A DNA stretch of 64,000 nt from Tetrapyrgos nigripes (Eukaryota; Basidiomycota; Agaricomycetes; Agaricales; Campanellaceae). The translations under genes and the position numbers were made by a program. The stretch is taken from positions 248,001 to 312,000 of the forward strand of contig JAACJM010000020.1 of assembly GCA_013368315.1 (NCBI GenBank), read 5' to 3'. Position 1 is the stretch's first letter, and each line of letters starts with the position of its first letter. The notes under the pieces were generated by a model. That model did not search any database, had not been told where the DNA came from, and saw only the letters and a list, made by a program, of their open reading frames with translations. Positions 34,123 through 45,953 of this stretch are shown in pieces.

Positions 34123-34599
34123 TCACTGACCATCGCTGTCCTTCCCCTTACTATGATAGTGATAGTGAATGTTCACGGTGCCCTGGTTGTTATGAACATT
34201 CACCGTAAGTCCATCTCCACTTGACTTATCATTCCCGATGTTGGCATTTTGAATACCTTGCCCACTGCCGCTGGAGACTGAAGTATTGTGGTGTTGTTCA
34301 TCCTGATTGCCTTGGCGAGTCCGAGTTGTGGTTTTCGTAGGTCTGTTTACGATGAGACAGAAAATAAAAATGAAAACGAGCAAGCTTTAGCTAGTGGCAG
34401 AAACCTTCAATAAGTGTGTACTCGCTAAGCCCCACCAGCCTGAGCGCTGGTCTGGCCAGCATTGTTGTCGTCTTCGCTTGAGGATCCACTGCAGAGCAGT
34501 CCTTTTACTGAGGCAAGTCGAGTCGAGTTAAAGTCAGCATTTGGAATTTGTGGCTCTGAAAAAGAAAAAGGACGTACTGAATCTGTCTGGGGAAGACAT
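34123..34599 (-). other. Possible small gene(s) for Ser/Asn/Gly-rich peptides
   Basis: On the minus strand, TATAAAAGG (about 34672-34680) is followed by ATG at 34599. With a GTACGT...CTCAG intron (34508-34577) this gives a 34-residue peptide, MSSPDRFIKGLLCSGSSSED then DNNAGQTSAQAGGA. Further along, an open segment ends at 34123 with GIQNANIGNDKSSGDGLTVN and VNIHYHYHSKGKDSDGQ. It is preceded by a hydrophobic LLVFIFIFCLIV-like stretch, but its start is not an ATG. The two parts have a similar composition and may belong to one gene that I could not splice. No family was recognised. Confidence 0.25.
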
Positions 34600-34680
34600 G
34601 ATAATAGTGATACGGCTTGGAAGGAGAGTAGGTGGATGTGTGGCCTAGTACCCCATCGAAGAGAGTGACTGCCTTTTATA

Positions 34681-37600
34681 TTCTACCATTGTGTGATCCA
34701 AATCAAATCCAAATTTGCTGCACATAGTCAGGGCTAGACTGAATAATCACCTACACCTGGAGATAGAGTCGCGAGTAGAAACGAGTCTGTATAATTCATG
34801 ACCCCCCTGATCTACAAATCTTTCCTTTCAGTCATACTCAACCTAGTATTTACGCGGCTGAAATTTTTTTCGAAATGGTGCTGCAAGTTCTTGATCCAAT
34901 CACTCGCCGTGGAACTACCGTCACGACGCTGACGTGATTGATTCTGCTGGTTGAGTGTTCGGAGTAGATGTAGGCTGTAGCGGGCTGTATAACATCTACA
35001 CCCGGCATGTTCGTAGAGGACCACGCCGTGTATTATCTATCTATCTATCTATCTCAGCATGAGATCTAGGGCCACAGTTTCCCAATGGGCACTCGCATTT
35101 CGTAAGTAAATGTCATATCTTCAGTAGCTCATGATACGCACAAGTGCGGAACTACATACGCTGCTGCATCTACAACCCAGTTGAGGCCATCGCAGTGTAG
35201 AACTATTCAGGGTTGATGACAGTCTTTAGAGTCAAAGACCGCTTCCAGCGAGAACGAGCTCACAGTACCTTTAAACTGCTGTAGATCCATCTGGTCATGG
35301 AGACCGCCAAGATACATGAAAAGGTATGCTACGTAAGTACAATAATCGGTGACATCTTTTAGCGATGATATTCAGGTGGCACGAATAATGGAATTTTCTC
35401 AAAGACTTCAAACACGGGGAAAATTTGCCTTGGTGGAATACGACTCGTCGTTCAAGAGGGATCGCTAGTAAATCAAAACCAGTTCCTGCCCGTCCCTGAG
35501 TAATGTAATAACCTGATGCAGAATCATACTAATGGGGAAACCGAGGTCCGAGATGAATAGGACAGTTCAAGTTGAGCACGAACAGTGAACCCATAGAAAG
35601 CCTCTTTAGCCACAAAGTCTCCTCAAAACCGCAACTTCTAGCCCCTCAGATGACTGCCTACAATTATTTTTTTTTTTGGAAGATGAATGATGAATCTTTT
35701 CAGATGATGCCACTGAAAGTACACAGGGATAAGTAACTGGAATTTTCAAAAAAAAACAGCACCTATAAGCGGAGATGCCCTTGAGACCTCCACTCATTCT
35801 CAGATATACCTTGGATATACAGGCCTCACACGAAATTTGATAAAAGGAGACAGTCCCAAATGTGTGGTAGTTTCCACCCTCCGATCCTGAAAGCTGTCAC
35901 ATTGACATTTACTCATTTTGACGTTCCCTAGTGGGTGCACGACCTAGATTCCGATGAGTCAGTAATCACCGCATCCTCACTTATATGCAGCGCTGCATCG
36001 GGTTATGGATCTAGTATAAGATCTTGTTGTCCCCCATGCAACGTTGGGTTTCATTTTACTGTTTACTTTGAACTTGTACTACTCTCAGGGCATTTATATA
36101 CACTTACTTCCAGATTACTTTCCTCCTCCTCCTCCTTCCTTACATGGGCTCGAATACTATGAAGTTCCTAAGTGCCAGTGGCAACTGCTCAAACTCGTCC
36201 TTACAATGGCCGCGTTGCGGTTGTGGCTTCCCACCAGCCACAGTTGAGAGCGCCCATTGAGCGCCCGTTTACATCCCTTTCTGGTCATTTGCAAATTGTC
36301 AAAGTATATAGAATTGAACTAAGTAAACAGTCAAAATTGCGGCGTGTCAAATAGACTAAGCTCGGGGTCACCCGTTACATACGTGTACCGTTGCCGAGGA
36401 GTATCAGCTCAAATCCTTTGCGCTCTTGGGGCAATCTTGGAGAGCCTCTTGGGCTCCACTTGGACGTTTATCGACTCGCCGTTGGCTTCGCTCATTCAAT
36501 CCCAACGAATTAGACTGTCAATTATTAAATACAGACAAGACCGCAAGTTTCGGTTCGTCTTGCAGTAGTAGGTGAGATGCTGGTTATGTATACATAGCTA
36601 GAATGGTGAACACTGAGTATTGAGCTGAGCTGCAGCTTACTAGGAGACGAATAAAGCCCCAATGGTTCTGGAATTTTAAAAAATAAGAATTTAGAATCAA
36701 GAATACGCGTACGCGTACGTGAGCTCGAGTAAGCATTGCGTCTTCTAGACCGGCACTACTAGTAGCTGACTAGGGTACTGACGTTCGAGTATGATGGGCC
36801 TGAATTCAAGGTTGCTGCTTACAATGGTATGCCTCACCCAGGAAGTTGAACATAACATATATCATAATAAAAGGGTGACGCCGAACTGTCTTGTGAAAGT
36901 TCAAGTTGTAGAGGGAGATTTTGCGTAGAGGTACCGGTAGACCGGGAAAGTTCTGAATCCTCATCAGAGTCGGCCACACCGATTGAACAGCTGGATGAAA
37001 AAAAAAGGGAACAAACTTTTGAAGAAGAAGGTACGGACTGCACCGAATACCGACTGCTGCTGCCAGTGAGCATCTGCAAATGGAGGAAAAGTGGCTTGCA
37101 TATAATTAGGAGACGGAGTGAGGCCCAGGTACGTACAATCTGAAGAGAACTCGTGTGTATTGACTTGCCTGGGTGTCGCGGGTGAAGCCATGTTCCGGAA
37201 GCTGAAGGCAAGTCGCATGCGTTCATTGGGAGCACGACTGAGGCTTCAAAATGGCATCGGTTACCGAGTCGATAGAGAGATGGCGATGGGTTCTTATAAG
37301 GTCGCTTTGTTTGAACGTAAGCAGAAAAACTTGTAAGATGTGTGATAGGAGAGTCTTGGGATTTGAAGCTGAGATGTTGACTATTTCAAACTGACCCGAC
37401 GATGACATAGGTAATAGCCTCTTCCATGAAAGGAAATACGGGCCCACAGATTATCATTACAAGCTATGCCATAATCTGAAGCCCGGTCAAATCGTCGAGT
37501 TTCTAACATCATAGGGCATGTAACATTCAAAGTTGAGCAGCTTGAGCCACTTAGCGCTTAGTTCCAGAGTTGAACTTTTGAGAGTACGAGGGCGCATCGT

Positions 37601-39783
37601 CGCCATCGCCATTGGCATAGTACAGGGTTGAATCCAAAGCACAGGAGGCTCTTGGTCTCGCAACATATGTAGAAAGTTCAAAGGATGAAGACGGCGCAAG
37701 TAAGATGTAAGATATTGAGACGAGTAAAACACGAGAAAAGGCCTGGGCAGTGGGGTGGGCTTTGTACGTTGGTAGTGACTATTCACTATCGCTGAAGAGG
37801 TGATTGAGTAGGAATTGAGTGGGACCAACAAACCAAACGTTATTGCCACGTTACACGTTTTTATTTGCTTCAATTTATCTCTAAAACCCTTGCTGCTTCT
37901 CCAAGCCGAGCGAGTCCACCACAGATCCTCCCGCTCGAAAACTAGTACTCGACCTAACCTATCCAGAAAAGCCTGGGTTGTCATGTCATCAGGGGAACGC
38001 CGTCTTCAAAAATCGATTCAAGCCCTCAAGGCTGATTTAAAATGCAAACCAGTAGCAACTGGGCTAAAGTAAGCAAAAGTTTGGTTCGATTTTACCTTTT
38101 TTGATTTCAGGACCAATGCTCCAATGCTCCTGCAATCAAAGGTGGCCCACTATCTGTTCTTGTTGCAATGTCTCACCCATTCTTCATCCTCAAATGACAA
38201 GAACAAGTCTAATCTTCAGATTTGTTACCATCTTACTCAGGCTGCAAGCGCACATATCTGGATTCTGACAACCTGTCTGTATGAATGTTGCTGGGAAGGT
38301 TGTATGGACAGAGGGTACAGTGTACAGGCTCATTGGCTCATGGTGCACTTTACGAGTACGTGATCTATCTCAATCTATGTCTGCCTTGCAAGTTGCCAAC
38401 AGTACTACAATACGTCGGTGCGGGCCACTGTATACAGCAGCAGGTACGAATCCTCATCCTATTGCCCAAAAAGCAGTTGAATGATTGACTGCGAAGAGGT
38501 AGATGTGAGGCTCTAGTTCATTAACGAACGCGCATTCTCCTCTGGATTTGAGACCATGAAGAGGGTTTTGAACGCCATAGCCAGCTATACACACCATCCG
38601 TCCGTCCGAAATCGTATCCTAACTACAGGCAGACCAATAGAGGACAAAAAACTCCTCCAACTTATCAACGGATCTTCGTCTGCAAGGTCGGATTTTTGGA
38701 AGAAATGGCAATGGCTACAGCATGATGTGACGATGATAAGAGAGTTTACCCTCCATAAGGTCAAATATCATCGTACGTTATGCTCAAATACCAAGGTAAA
38801 CGTATCTTCATCTCTTGCTCAGTTGAGGTTCTTGTCATTCATACACATGTCTTTGCCAAATCAGTGTCCCGCATCTCGGTTGCTTACTTTAGCACAATCC
38901 TATATGAAAAATATTGCACTGGGTGCTACCTGGTTTGGTACTGCTCTCAAAAGTACCAAAAGTCGCACAGGAGGAATGGTCAGCGTGGATTCTGTCTCCA
39001 AACGCGCACGCTCGTCTCTTTTAAAGCTCTCGGTCTGTGGTTTTTACGAGACAATAATTAGTGTTAACATGCTACTAATCTCCACATTTTCGCACTACAT
39101 AGTACAATCACCATTCGCTGATATATCATGTCACTGATACTTCCGAAAGACCGTCGATTGCATTCGCAGCAACGTCCATGTTTCACTTGTTGACGTGTTG
39201 ACGACATTCGCTCAAAGATTCTTGGTATTCGCGACCACCTTTATCCAACAGATGGCAAAAAACGATTGCTATTCGTGCAGGTGGACTATCGGGAACATCC
39301 CTTGGGATTTATGGTGAGCACCGTGGACTCGGTTATTTGGAGAAGGGTTCTCCGAGTCGTGAATATATGGAGCTTTCGGAACAGATGAAGGGTGTCAAAC
39401 CTGAAAAGCATCGCTGTGGTGAAGGCGTTGGTGCTAGGACTTGGGGGTTTGAGTTTCAAGACTCGGGCGGAGTTTGCGTACTAATGAAGCTTAATGAAGG
39501 CTACTAGTAGCAAAGCACTCGGGAAAGGATCCTGATTTTGGTAAGTGATGAGTATGATATGTCAGTTCGCTGATGCTAAGAGAAGTTGGGAACCTTCTTA
39601 CGCTGATTTTTTAAAATCATCCCTACCGCTCTATGTCTTTGTTCTGAGATGACGGTACCTCAACCATCAGATCATTGAATGAACGGAAATAAGACTGCAC
39701 TGCCAATGCCACGCGAAGGTTCCTTATAAGAAAGAAAAGATCGTAGCTCGACTGGCAATTCCTCCTTCCCCCTTGCCTCGCAT
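34681..39783. other. Gene-poor 5-kb stretch with possible gene relics
   Basis: No complete gene is supported. A (TCTA)n microsatellite lies at about 35034-35055. At about 38556-39490 several open segments follow one another in different frames (MKRVLNAIASYTHHPS near 38556; GLGYLEKGSPSREYMELSEQ and KPEKHRCGEGVGARTWGFEF near 39330-39450, ending in a stop). This looks like a decayed gene of unknown family. On the minus strand 37984-37487 is open for 165 codons without recognisable motifs. Confidence 0.35.
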
Positions 39784-40628
39784 ATGGATATCCCTGACTA
39801 CGAGCAACAATATTTATCTTGGGAATATCTCTGTGCGCCTGTCGAGACCCCCACCACCGAGTCAGGTGCTCGAACTCCTCCTCCACCATTATCTCTGCCG
39901 ACTTCTCTACCATTTCTCTACATACCTACAACTGTGTCACCTCTTGATGATGAAGCTCCTACACCTCGAGCTCACTGCGCCGTTGATATCAGGTGGCGGG
40001 AACATGACGCGGATCAGATCCCTCATAATCAGGAACGGGCAAACTCGCCGACGTCGACCACTAATGATCTTCTGAGCCTTTACGAGGACAAGACGGCCAG
40101 CGTTGCATCGCTTCGAAACCAAGGTTTGCTCGAGCATGAAGCAAGCTCTTGGACGGATTTGCATAGTATCAATGATCTGGGTGACAACTCGGAATCATTT
40201 ACGATGGATCCGCCCGTTCATTTAGCTTCACCATTGGGATCTCCGACCGTGATATGTCCAGTTAAAGCAGGGCCCGCGCTCGTGGGCGCGGGCTTCAAGA
40301 GGAGACAAATTTTGGATCCCGGCAAGCTGCACTACTGTCACCTTTGCCAAGCATCATTCACTGCGAAGCATAACCTTACCAGTATGTTCTTATATATTTT
40401 GCTTGTCTCGAGATTGAACAAGACGAATGATTGGCAGATCACCTCAATTCACACTACGACATCCGAACGCATAAATGCGGAAAATGCGGAAGTGCCTTTG
40501 GCACAAAACACGTATTGAAAAGACATGAGCGTAGCTGTAAAGGTATTCCGAGGAAGGCTCAGAGACGTCCGATGGAAACAGCATGGGGAAGAGACGACGA
40601 AGGTGTATCGGGGATGACGGATGTGTAA
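39784..40628 (+). CDS. C2H2/C2HC zinc-finger transcription factor, family member 4
   Basis: Two exons, 39784-40381 and 40438-40628, encode 262 aa, the shortest member. It begins MDIPDYEQQYLSWEYL, then has a Pro/Thr/Ser-rich acidic region. From PTVICPVKAGPALVGAGFKR onward it closely follows the gene at 23604: CHLCQASFTAKHNLTNHLNSH (Cx2Cx12Hx3H) and CGKCGSAFGTKHVLKRHERSC (Cx2Cx12Hx3C). The intron between (40382-40437) is at the identical codon and still resembles that of the paralogue. The N-terminal half is hardly alignable with it. The C-terminal tail is longer and ends GRDDEGVSGMTDV. Probably a DNA-binding protein with a changed regulatory half. Confidence 0.78.
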
Positions 40629-41022
40629 AGATGTCCTCTGGAGCTCTTCAACAGAACTTCACATTTCAACTTTCCTTTATATACTATCCACGCTCAAAAA
40701 CGACAGAACAGAGTATGTACAGTATGTACAACAACAGTCAGATAAGTTGCTAGGATAATGTTATGTATGCTATTTACTATTTCCAAACTACGTTTACTAT
40801 GTACATAATTATATATATTTATGACTTCAAAGGCTCAAAACGACAGCAAGATCGATATCACAAACAACGCGACCAACGACTACAACGGCAACGACAGTGG
40901 TCAAGAAATAAGTAAAGCATAAGGATACCTGCGCCCTAGCGCCCAAGCTCCTCCCCAACCCGAACTCGATCCATTAAACATGATGCATGATGCATGACCC
41001 ATGATGCCGCGTCTTCTTCCCC
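40629..41022. other. AT-rich intergenic between convergent genes
   Basis: About 390 bp of shared 3' flank of the zinc-finger gene (plus) and the giant low-complexity gene (minus). No feature is recognised. Confidence 0.5.
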
Positions 41023-44000
41023 CTACCTGGCCCACATACTCCATACCGAGCTTGGGCCTGTACTCAAATTCGAACTTGGACCAGACTGCTGAGATCCAGG
41101 ATGAGGTGGTGCATAGGGATTATACTGAGACTGAGATTGAGGAGGTTGAGTCTGAGGTGGAGGCATCGACGTCTGCTGTTGCTGCATATACGTCTGCGTC
41201 TGTGATTGTTGATACACCGACGTCGATGACTCGACTCCAGCAGAACCAGTGGTCTCGTCAACAGCCATCCCCATCCCCATCCCCATCCCCATACCATCTC
41301 GACCATCAGCATACCCATCTCCATTCCCATCATCAAACCCGCCACCATCCACACGTTCACGCTCACCATCATATCCATCCCCATTCCCATCCCCATCCCC
41401 ATCTTCATCATCATACTCAGACTCATCCTCGTACTCGGACTCATCAGGCATAAGAAAATACATCTCAATCCCTTGTTTCTCCTTTCCTTTCCCTTTCTCT
41501 GTGTTATCCCCTCCGTCTTGTTGGCCACTACCACCAGCACTACCCCCGTCTCCCGAGAGACCATCAACACCGTCACCATCACCCATACCCATACCCATAC
41601 CCATATCTCTCTCCTTCCCCTTGCCCTTATCCTGTGCCCGTGTCTGTACCTGTGCCTGTGTCTGAGCGATACTACGTCCCATGATCGGCGAAGCAGGATT
41701 CGAATGAACAAGTGATTCAATGGTCATCATCGTTGGAGTAGTTGGTGAGCCAGAGTCTGGCCCTTGTCCTTGTCCTTGTCCTAGTCCTAGTCCCATTCCC
41801 ATTCCCGAGCCTGAGCCTGAGCCTGAGCCTGTAGGAAAACCAAAGTTGCTGCTGTTCTGCGAATTATAGACAGAACCAGAACCAGGAGCGTAGTTGGAGT
41901 TGACGTTGACGTTGACGTTGACATTGACATTGCCATAGGTGCCATTACTGTTTGGGCCGTTGACGCTAGCATTGAGATTGGGATTGGGATTGGGATTGGG
42001 ATTCGGCGCAGGATAAAGACTCGAGTTTGGTCTTAGAGGTGGCTTTTTATACTGTTGCCAAGCAAAGAGTCATAAAAGAAAGAAAGAAAAAGAAAAATCA
42101 GCATGATAATCTTCGTTGCCACGCCCCAAATAGAAAAACTCTTTTTAAAAAACAGAAACCAATCCAAATGAAACAGAAGAGAAAAAAAGACACGCAGTAC
42201 TCACCCCCTCCAACTCAGGCTTCCCCCTCCACCTCGCAATAGCTTCACAAAACCGACAAGCCGCTCGTTCCATAGGTTCGGCTGGGTACTCCCAAGCTAA
42301 ATCCTCCAAGTGGGTTGAGAGATCGGGGGTTGAGAGGGGGATGGTGTAGAACTGGGATTTTTAAAATTATTAACAAACGATTAGTATAATTATAATTATT
42401 AGGTTCAGAATTAGATTAGTTGAGGATGTGGTTAGAAGAAAGTGATATGATATGAGGAGGGAAAGGAAAAGACAAGATATATAAAACAAAAAAGATAACA
42501 CACCTTTTTCAATCTTTCCCCCATCTCTCTTTCGAAATCTTCTTCTTCTTTGCCTTTGCCTTTACCCTTACTCTTCCTCCTCTCTACGCCAATTCTCTTC
42601 CTCCTCTCCTTCTCCTTCTCCTTCTCTTTCTCCTTGTCCTTGCCCTTGCCCTTCCCACTCCCCTCGACATCTTCCCCACCACCACCACGATTTCTGCTTT
42701 CATCCCCATATCGACGTTGACGTTTACGTCTTGGTCTACCCCCACTCCCAGCCCCACCTCCACGTCTCCCTCCACATCTCCGTCTATACTTATACTTACA
42801 CCCATACCCATACCCATACCGACACTTCAACGAAGGAAACAAAATCCTAACCGCCTCCTCCAACGTAGGCATCTCATCCGGATCGAACTCTTTGAATAGT
42901 TCGTCGTCGTCGTTGAGTGGGCATAGGCCGGGGAGTGTAGTTTTGGATTTTGGTTTTGATTTTGATTTTGGTTTTGGTTTGGGTTTGGGTTTTGGTTTCG
43001 TTTTTGAAGTCGAGGTGGACTTGGACTTGGAGGATGAACCTACACCTACACCTGGACCTGGACCTGGACCCTCACCCTCACCCTCACCCTTGTCCTCACC
43101 CTCGTCAGAGTCAGAGTCAGAGTCCGAGTCCGAGTATCCCGAAGCCGAATCCGAAGCCGAGGTATCATCATCGTAGTCGGAATCGTAGTCGTAGTCGTAG
43201 TCGTAGTCGTACTCGAATAAAGACGAACTAGAAGTATAACCGGAACCGTCGTTGTCCCAATCTTCTTCTCCTTCTTCTTCGTTTTCGTTTCCGTCTTCAA
43301 CTTCTTCGTATTCATATCCGTCTCCGTCTTCATCTTCGTCTTCATCATCCTCAGAGTACTCGCCTCCGTCCCCAGAGGAATAAACTTCTTCGTCTTCGTC
43401 TTCGTCTTCGGCTTGTCTTTCTACTGCTTCATCTACACCCACATCCACACCCACATCTACATCCACATCACCATCACCATCACCACCACTTCGACTTTGA
43501 CTTCCACTAGTCCCAGTACCAGTACCCTCAACGCCAGTGCTATACCCACTACCCGTTCTTCTACTTCCACTCCCACTCCCACTTCCACTTCCACTTCCTC
43601 TAGACGAACCCTCACCATGACCATGACCATGGGCATTATCACCCTCTATTCCCATCCTCACATCCACATCCACATCCACATCCTCATCCCCATCTCTATC
43701 TCTATCTCTATCTCTATCTCTACCCCCACCTTCCGCACCCCTTCCAATCCCAATACGACCATCTCCATCTCCATCTCTCCCCTTCTTACTCTTACTCTTC
43801 CGTCTATACCTTCCTTTCCTACCTCCCCTTCCCCTTCCCCTTCCCCTTCCCCTTCCCGCACCCACACCACCCCCACCTCCCCCTCTATTACCCCCACCCC
43901 CACCCCCACCCCCCCCTCCTCCTCTATTACCCCCAACCCCAACCCCAACCCCCACCCCAAACAAACACTCCACCGCATCCTTCCCCCTCCACCCAGCAGT

Positions 44001-45908
44001 CAAATACCCCTGTAACGCCGCTCGAGTAAGAAGAGAAGCAAGGAGGAGGTACCATTGACGAGAAGGACGGAGGGCGTGGGTGTAAAAGGGGTTTAAATTG
44101 GATTTGGGTTTGGGTTTATGTTTATGTTTGGATTTATGTTTGGATTTGGGTTCGGATTTGGATGTAGTGGATTTGGGTCTGGATTTAGACAAAGAATGTC
44201 GATGGTGACGGTGTGAGTGTGAGTGGGTATGTTCACGTTTCCGTTTTCGATTTCCTGATTGCGACGGAGATGAAAACTCGACGTTGGAGGGACCCGCTAC
44301 ATTGGCATTGAGGTTGGGGGATGGTGGAGGGAGAGGTGATGTGAATTCGAATTCGTTGGTGCCTTGTCCACTCGTAGTACCCGCACCCACACCCCCACCC
44401 ATCCCCGTATTCATATTCGCAGCACTTGCAGCCTTCTCCCTCCCCCTAACCTCCCTAACCTCTCTCCCCAACTCTGCAGCCACCAACGCCGAAAGCCTCA
44501 AAAACCTAGGTATCAACTCTGATAATTTCGTATTCCCAGATCCAGTGGCGTCTACGTCGTCTGAGACTTGTGAAGGGTGGTGGGGGGCTAAACCGTAAAA
44601 CGTAAAACGTTAGAAATCCGTTTCCAAGTGCAAGTGTTAAAAAAACTCACCCAAACTACTCCATCCCTCATTCTTATAAGGCAACGCCGTCTTTCTCCTC
44701 AATACACTTCCTGCACCTGAGGGTCTGAGGAGGCCCGAGCCTATACCTGCTGAGGAGCCGTAGGGGCCTTGGCCTTGAGGCGGATGATACCCAGACAACC
44801 CGCCTCCATCAGGTGATATACCAATAGGGGTAGCGGTGGTAGTGGCTACACTACCTACGCCATTTATTCGTTTACCAGCCCTATTAGCGGTACCAAACGG
44901 AAAAGTAGAACCCCCAGGCCTAGAACCCCCAACGCCAATACTAAAGGTATCCTTGACCTCGACACAAATGCCACATCCCGTTTTTAAATGCCTAGGACAA
45001 CGAAAAGCAGGAGGAGAGTTTGCGGTTTCTGGGTCTGCGCCTGAGAGGTAGAGGGTTAGGGTGCGGGGGGAGGGGGTGGATGTAGATTCGGAATTTGGAT
45101 TAGAAGGAGGATTGGCATGAGGAGAGGGAGTAGGATGGGAATGTGGAGAGTTTGGGTTTGCGTTGACATTGGGAGAGAGTGGATTACGTGGACGTGAAGA
45201 CTGTCTTTGCATCAAAATTGGATGGGGAGAAGCTGCAGAGGCTGGAGATGAGGGTGATCTGGTATCTGGATGAAGTAGATGGCCAAGGTGACTGCGTCCT
45301 TGGGCTTGGGTGACTTGTTGCTGCTGTTGCTGCTCCTGCTGCTGGTGTTGGTGCTTCTTCCTCGCTCTCCTCCTCGCATGTACCCCATAAGCCGATACGG
45401 TCGATATCTTGGTCAATGCGGGGGGTAGTAGCGAAGGACCACCACCACCACCCGTCGAGGCAGCAGCAGCAGCGGCCGCGGCCGCCTGGGCATATCTCTT
45501 GTTCCTAAACGGCGGAGGGGGCGCTTGTCTCGAAAAGAGATCATTAACGACAGCACCGAGGGCCAGACGAAGACGGACGCCATTGGGAAGGGTATGTTGA
45601 TGTGGGGATGGTTTGGGTGGTGTGGTGGGACTGGTGCCGTCTTCCCCCTCGCCCACTCTGATAGGATGGACCGGAGGAGGTTGGACCAACATACTAGTAA
45701 CGACCTTCTCCAACCCCTCTGCTCTCAGCCTGAGATTCTTTGCGACGTTTAAATCCTGAGAAGCCATGCGTATATCTTCGGAATCGTCGTCGACTGTGCG
45801 AGAGGTTAAAACAGCAGCAGCGTCTTCGCCGTCCGAGTCGAGCTGGTCTTCTTCTTCATAGTTTTCTGGACGCGTGCGGTGGGGAGAGTTGTTGGATTTG
45901 TCGGTCAT
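41023..45908 (-). CDS. Giant 1505-aa repeat-rich conserved protein, function unknown
   Basis: Four exons, 45908-44651, 44587-42504, 42351-42205 and 42051-41023, join in frame with consensus splice sites. Ordered islands are visible: ASQDLNVAKNLRLRAEGLEK with VVTSMLVQPPPVHPIR (residues ~50-90), LPNGVRLRLALGAVVNDLFS, a Cys segment CPRHLKTGCGICVEVKDTF, LSELIPRFLRLSALVAAELG, PSRQWYLLLASLLTRAALQG followed by YLTAGWRGKDAVECLFG, FDPDEMPTLEEAVRILFPSL, and FYTIPLSTPDLSTHLEDLAW with YPAEPMERAACRFCEAIARW in exon 3. Between them are poly-Gly, poly-Ala, poly-Gln, Asp/Glu, KPKSKS-like, and GMGMGM/GDGDGD repeats. The islands look like pieces of one fungal protein family that I cannot name. No membrane segment or signal peptide was seen. 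It is probably nuclear or cytosolic; function is unknown. Confidence 0.72.
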
Positions 45909-45946
45909 GCCCAGCTCTGCGCGGGCTTGGGCGAAACGGGTGCGGG

Positions 45947-45953
45947 CTATATA
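45947..45953 (-). promoter_or_regulatory. TATA-like box of the 1505-aa protein gene
   Basis: TATATAG on the minus strand about 40 bases before the ATG at 45908. The distance is short for a fungal gene, so it is only a candidate. Confidence 0.3.

Noticed and set aside
37487..37984. 165-codon minus-strand open frame
   Set aside because: No recognised motif, and reading through includes probable non-coding sequence; kept only as a remark in the intergenic entry.
42892..44015. Long plus-strand open frames (94-200 codons) of Ser/Pro/Thr repeats
   Set aside because: They are antisense shadows of the simple repeats in the 1505-aa minus-strand gene, whose splicing and ordered islands are consistent.
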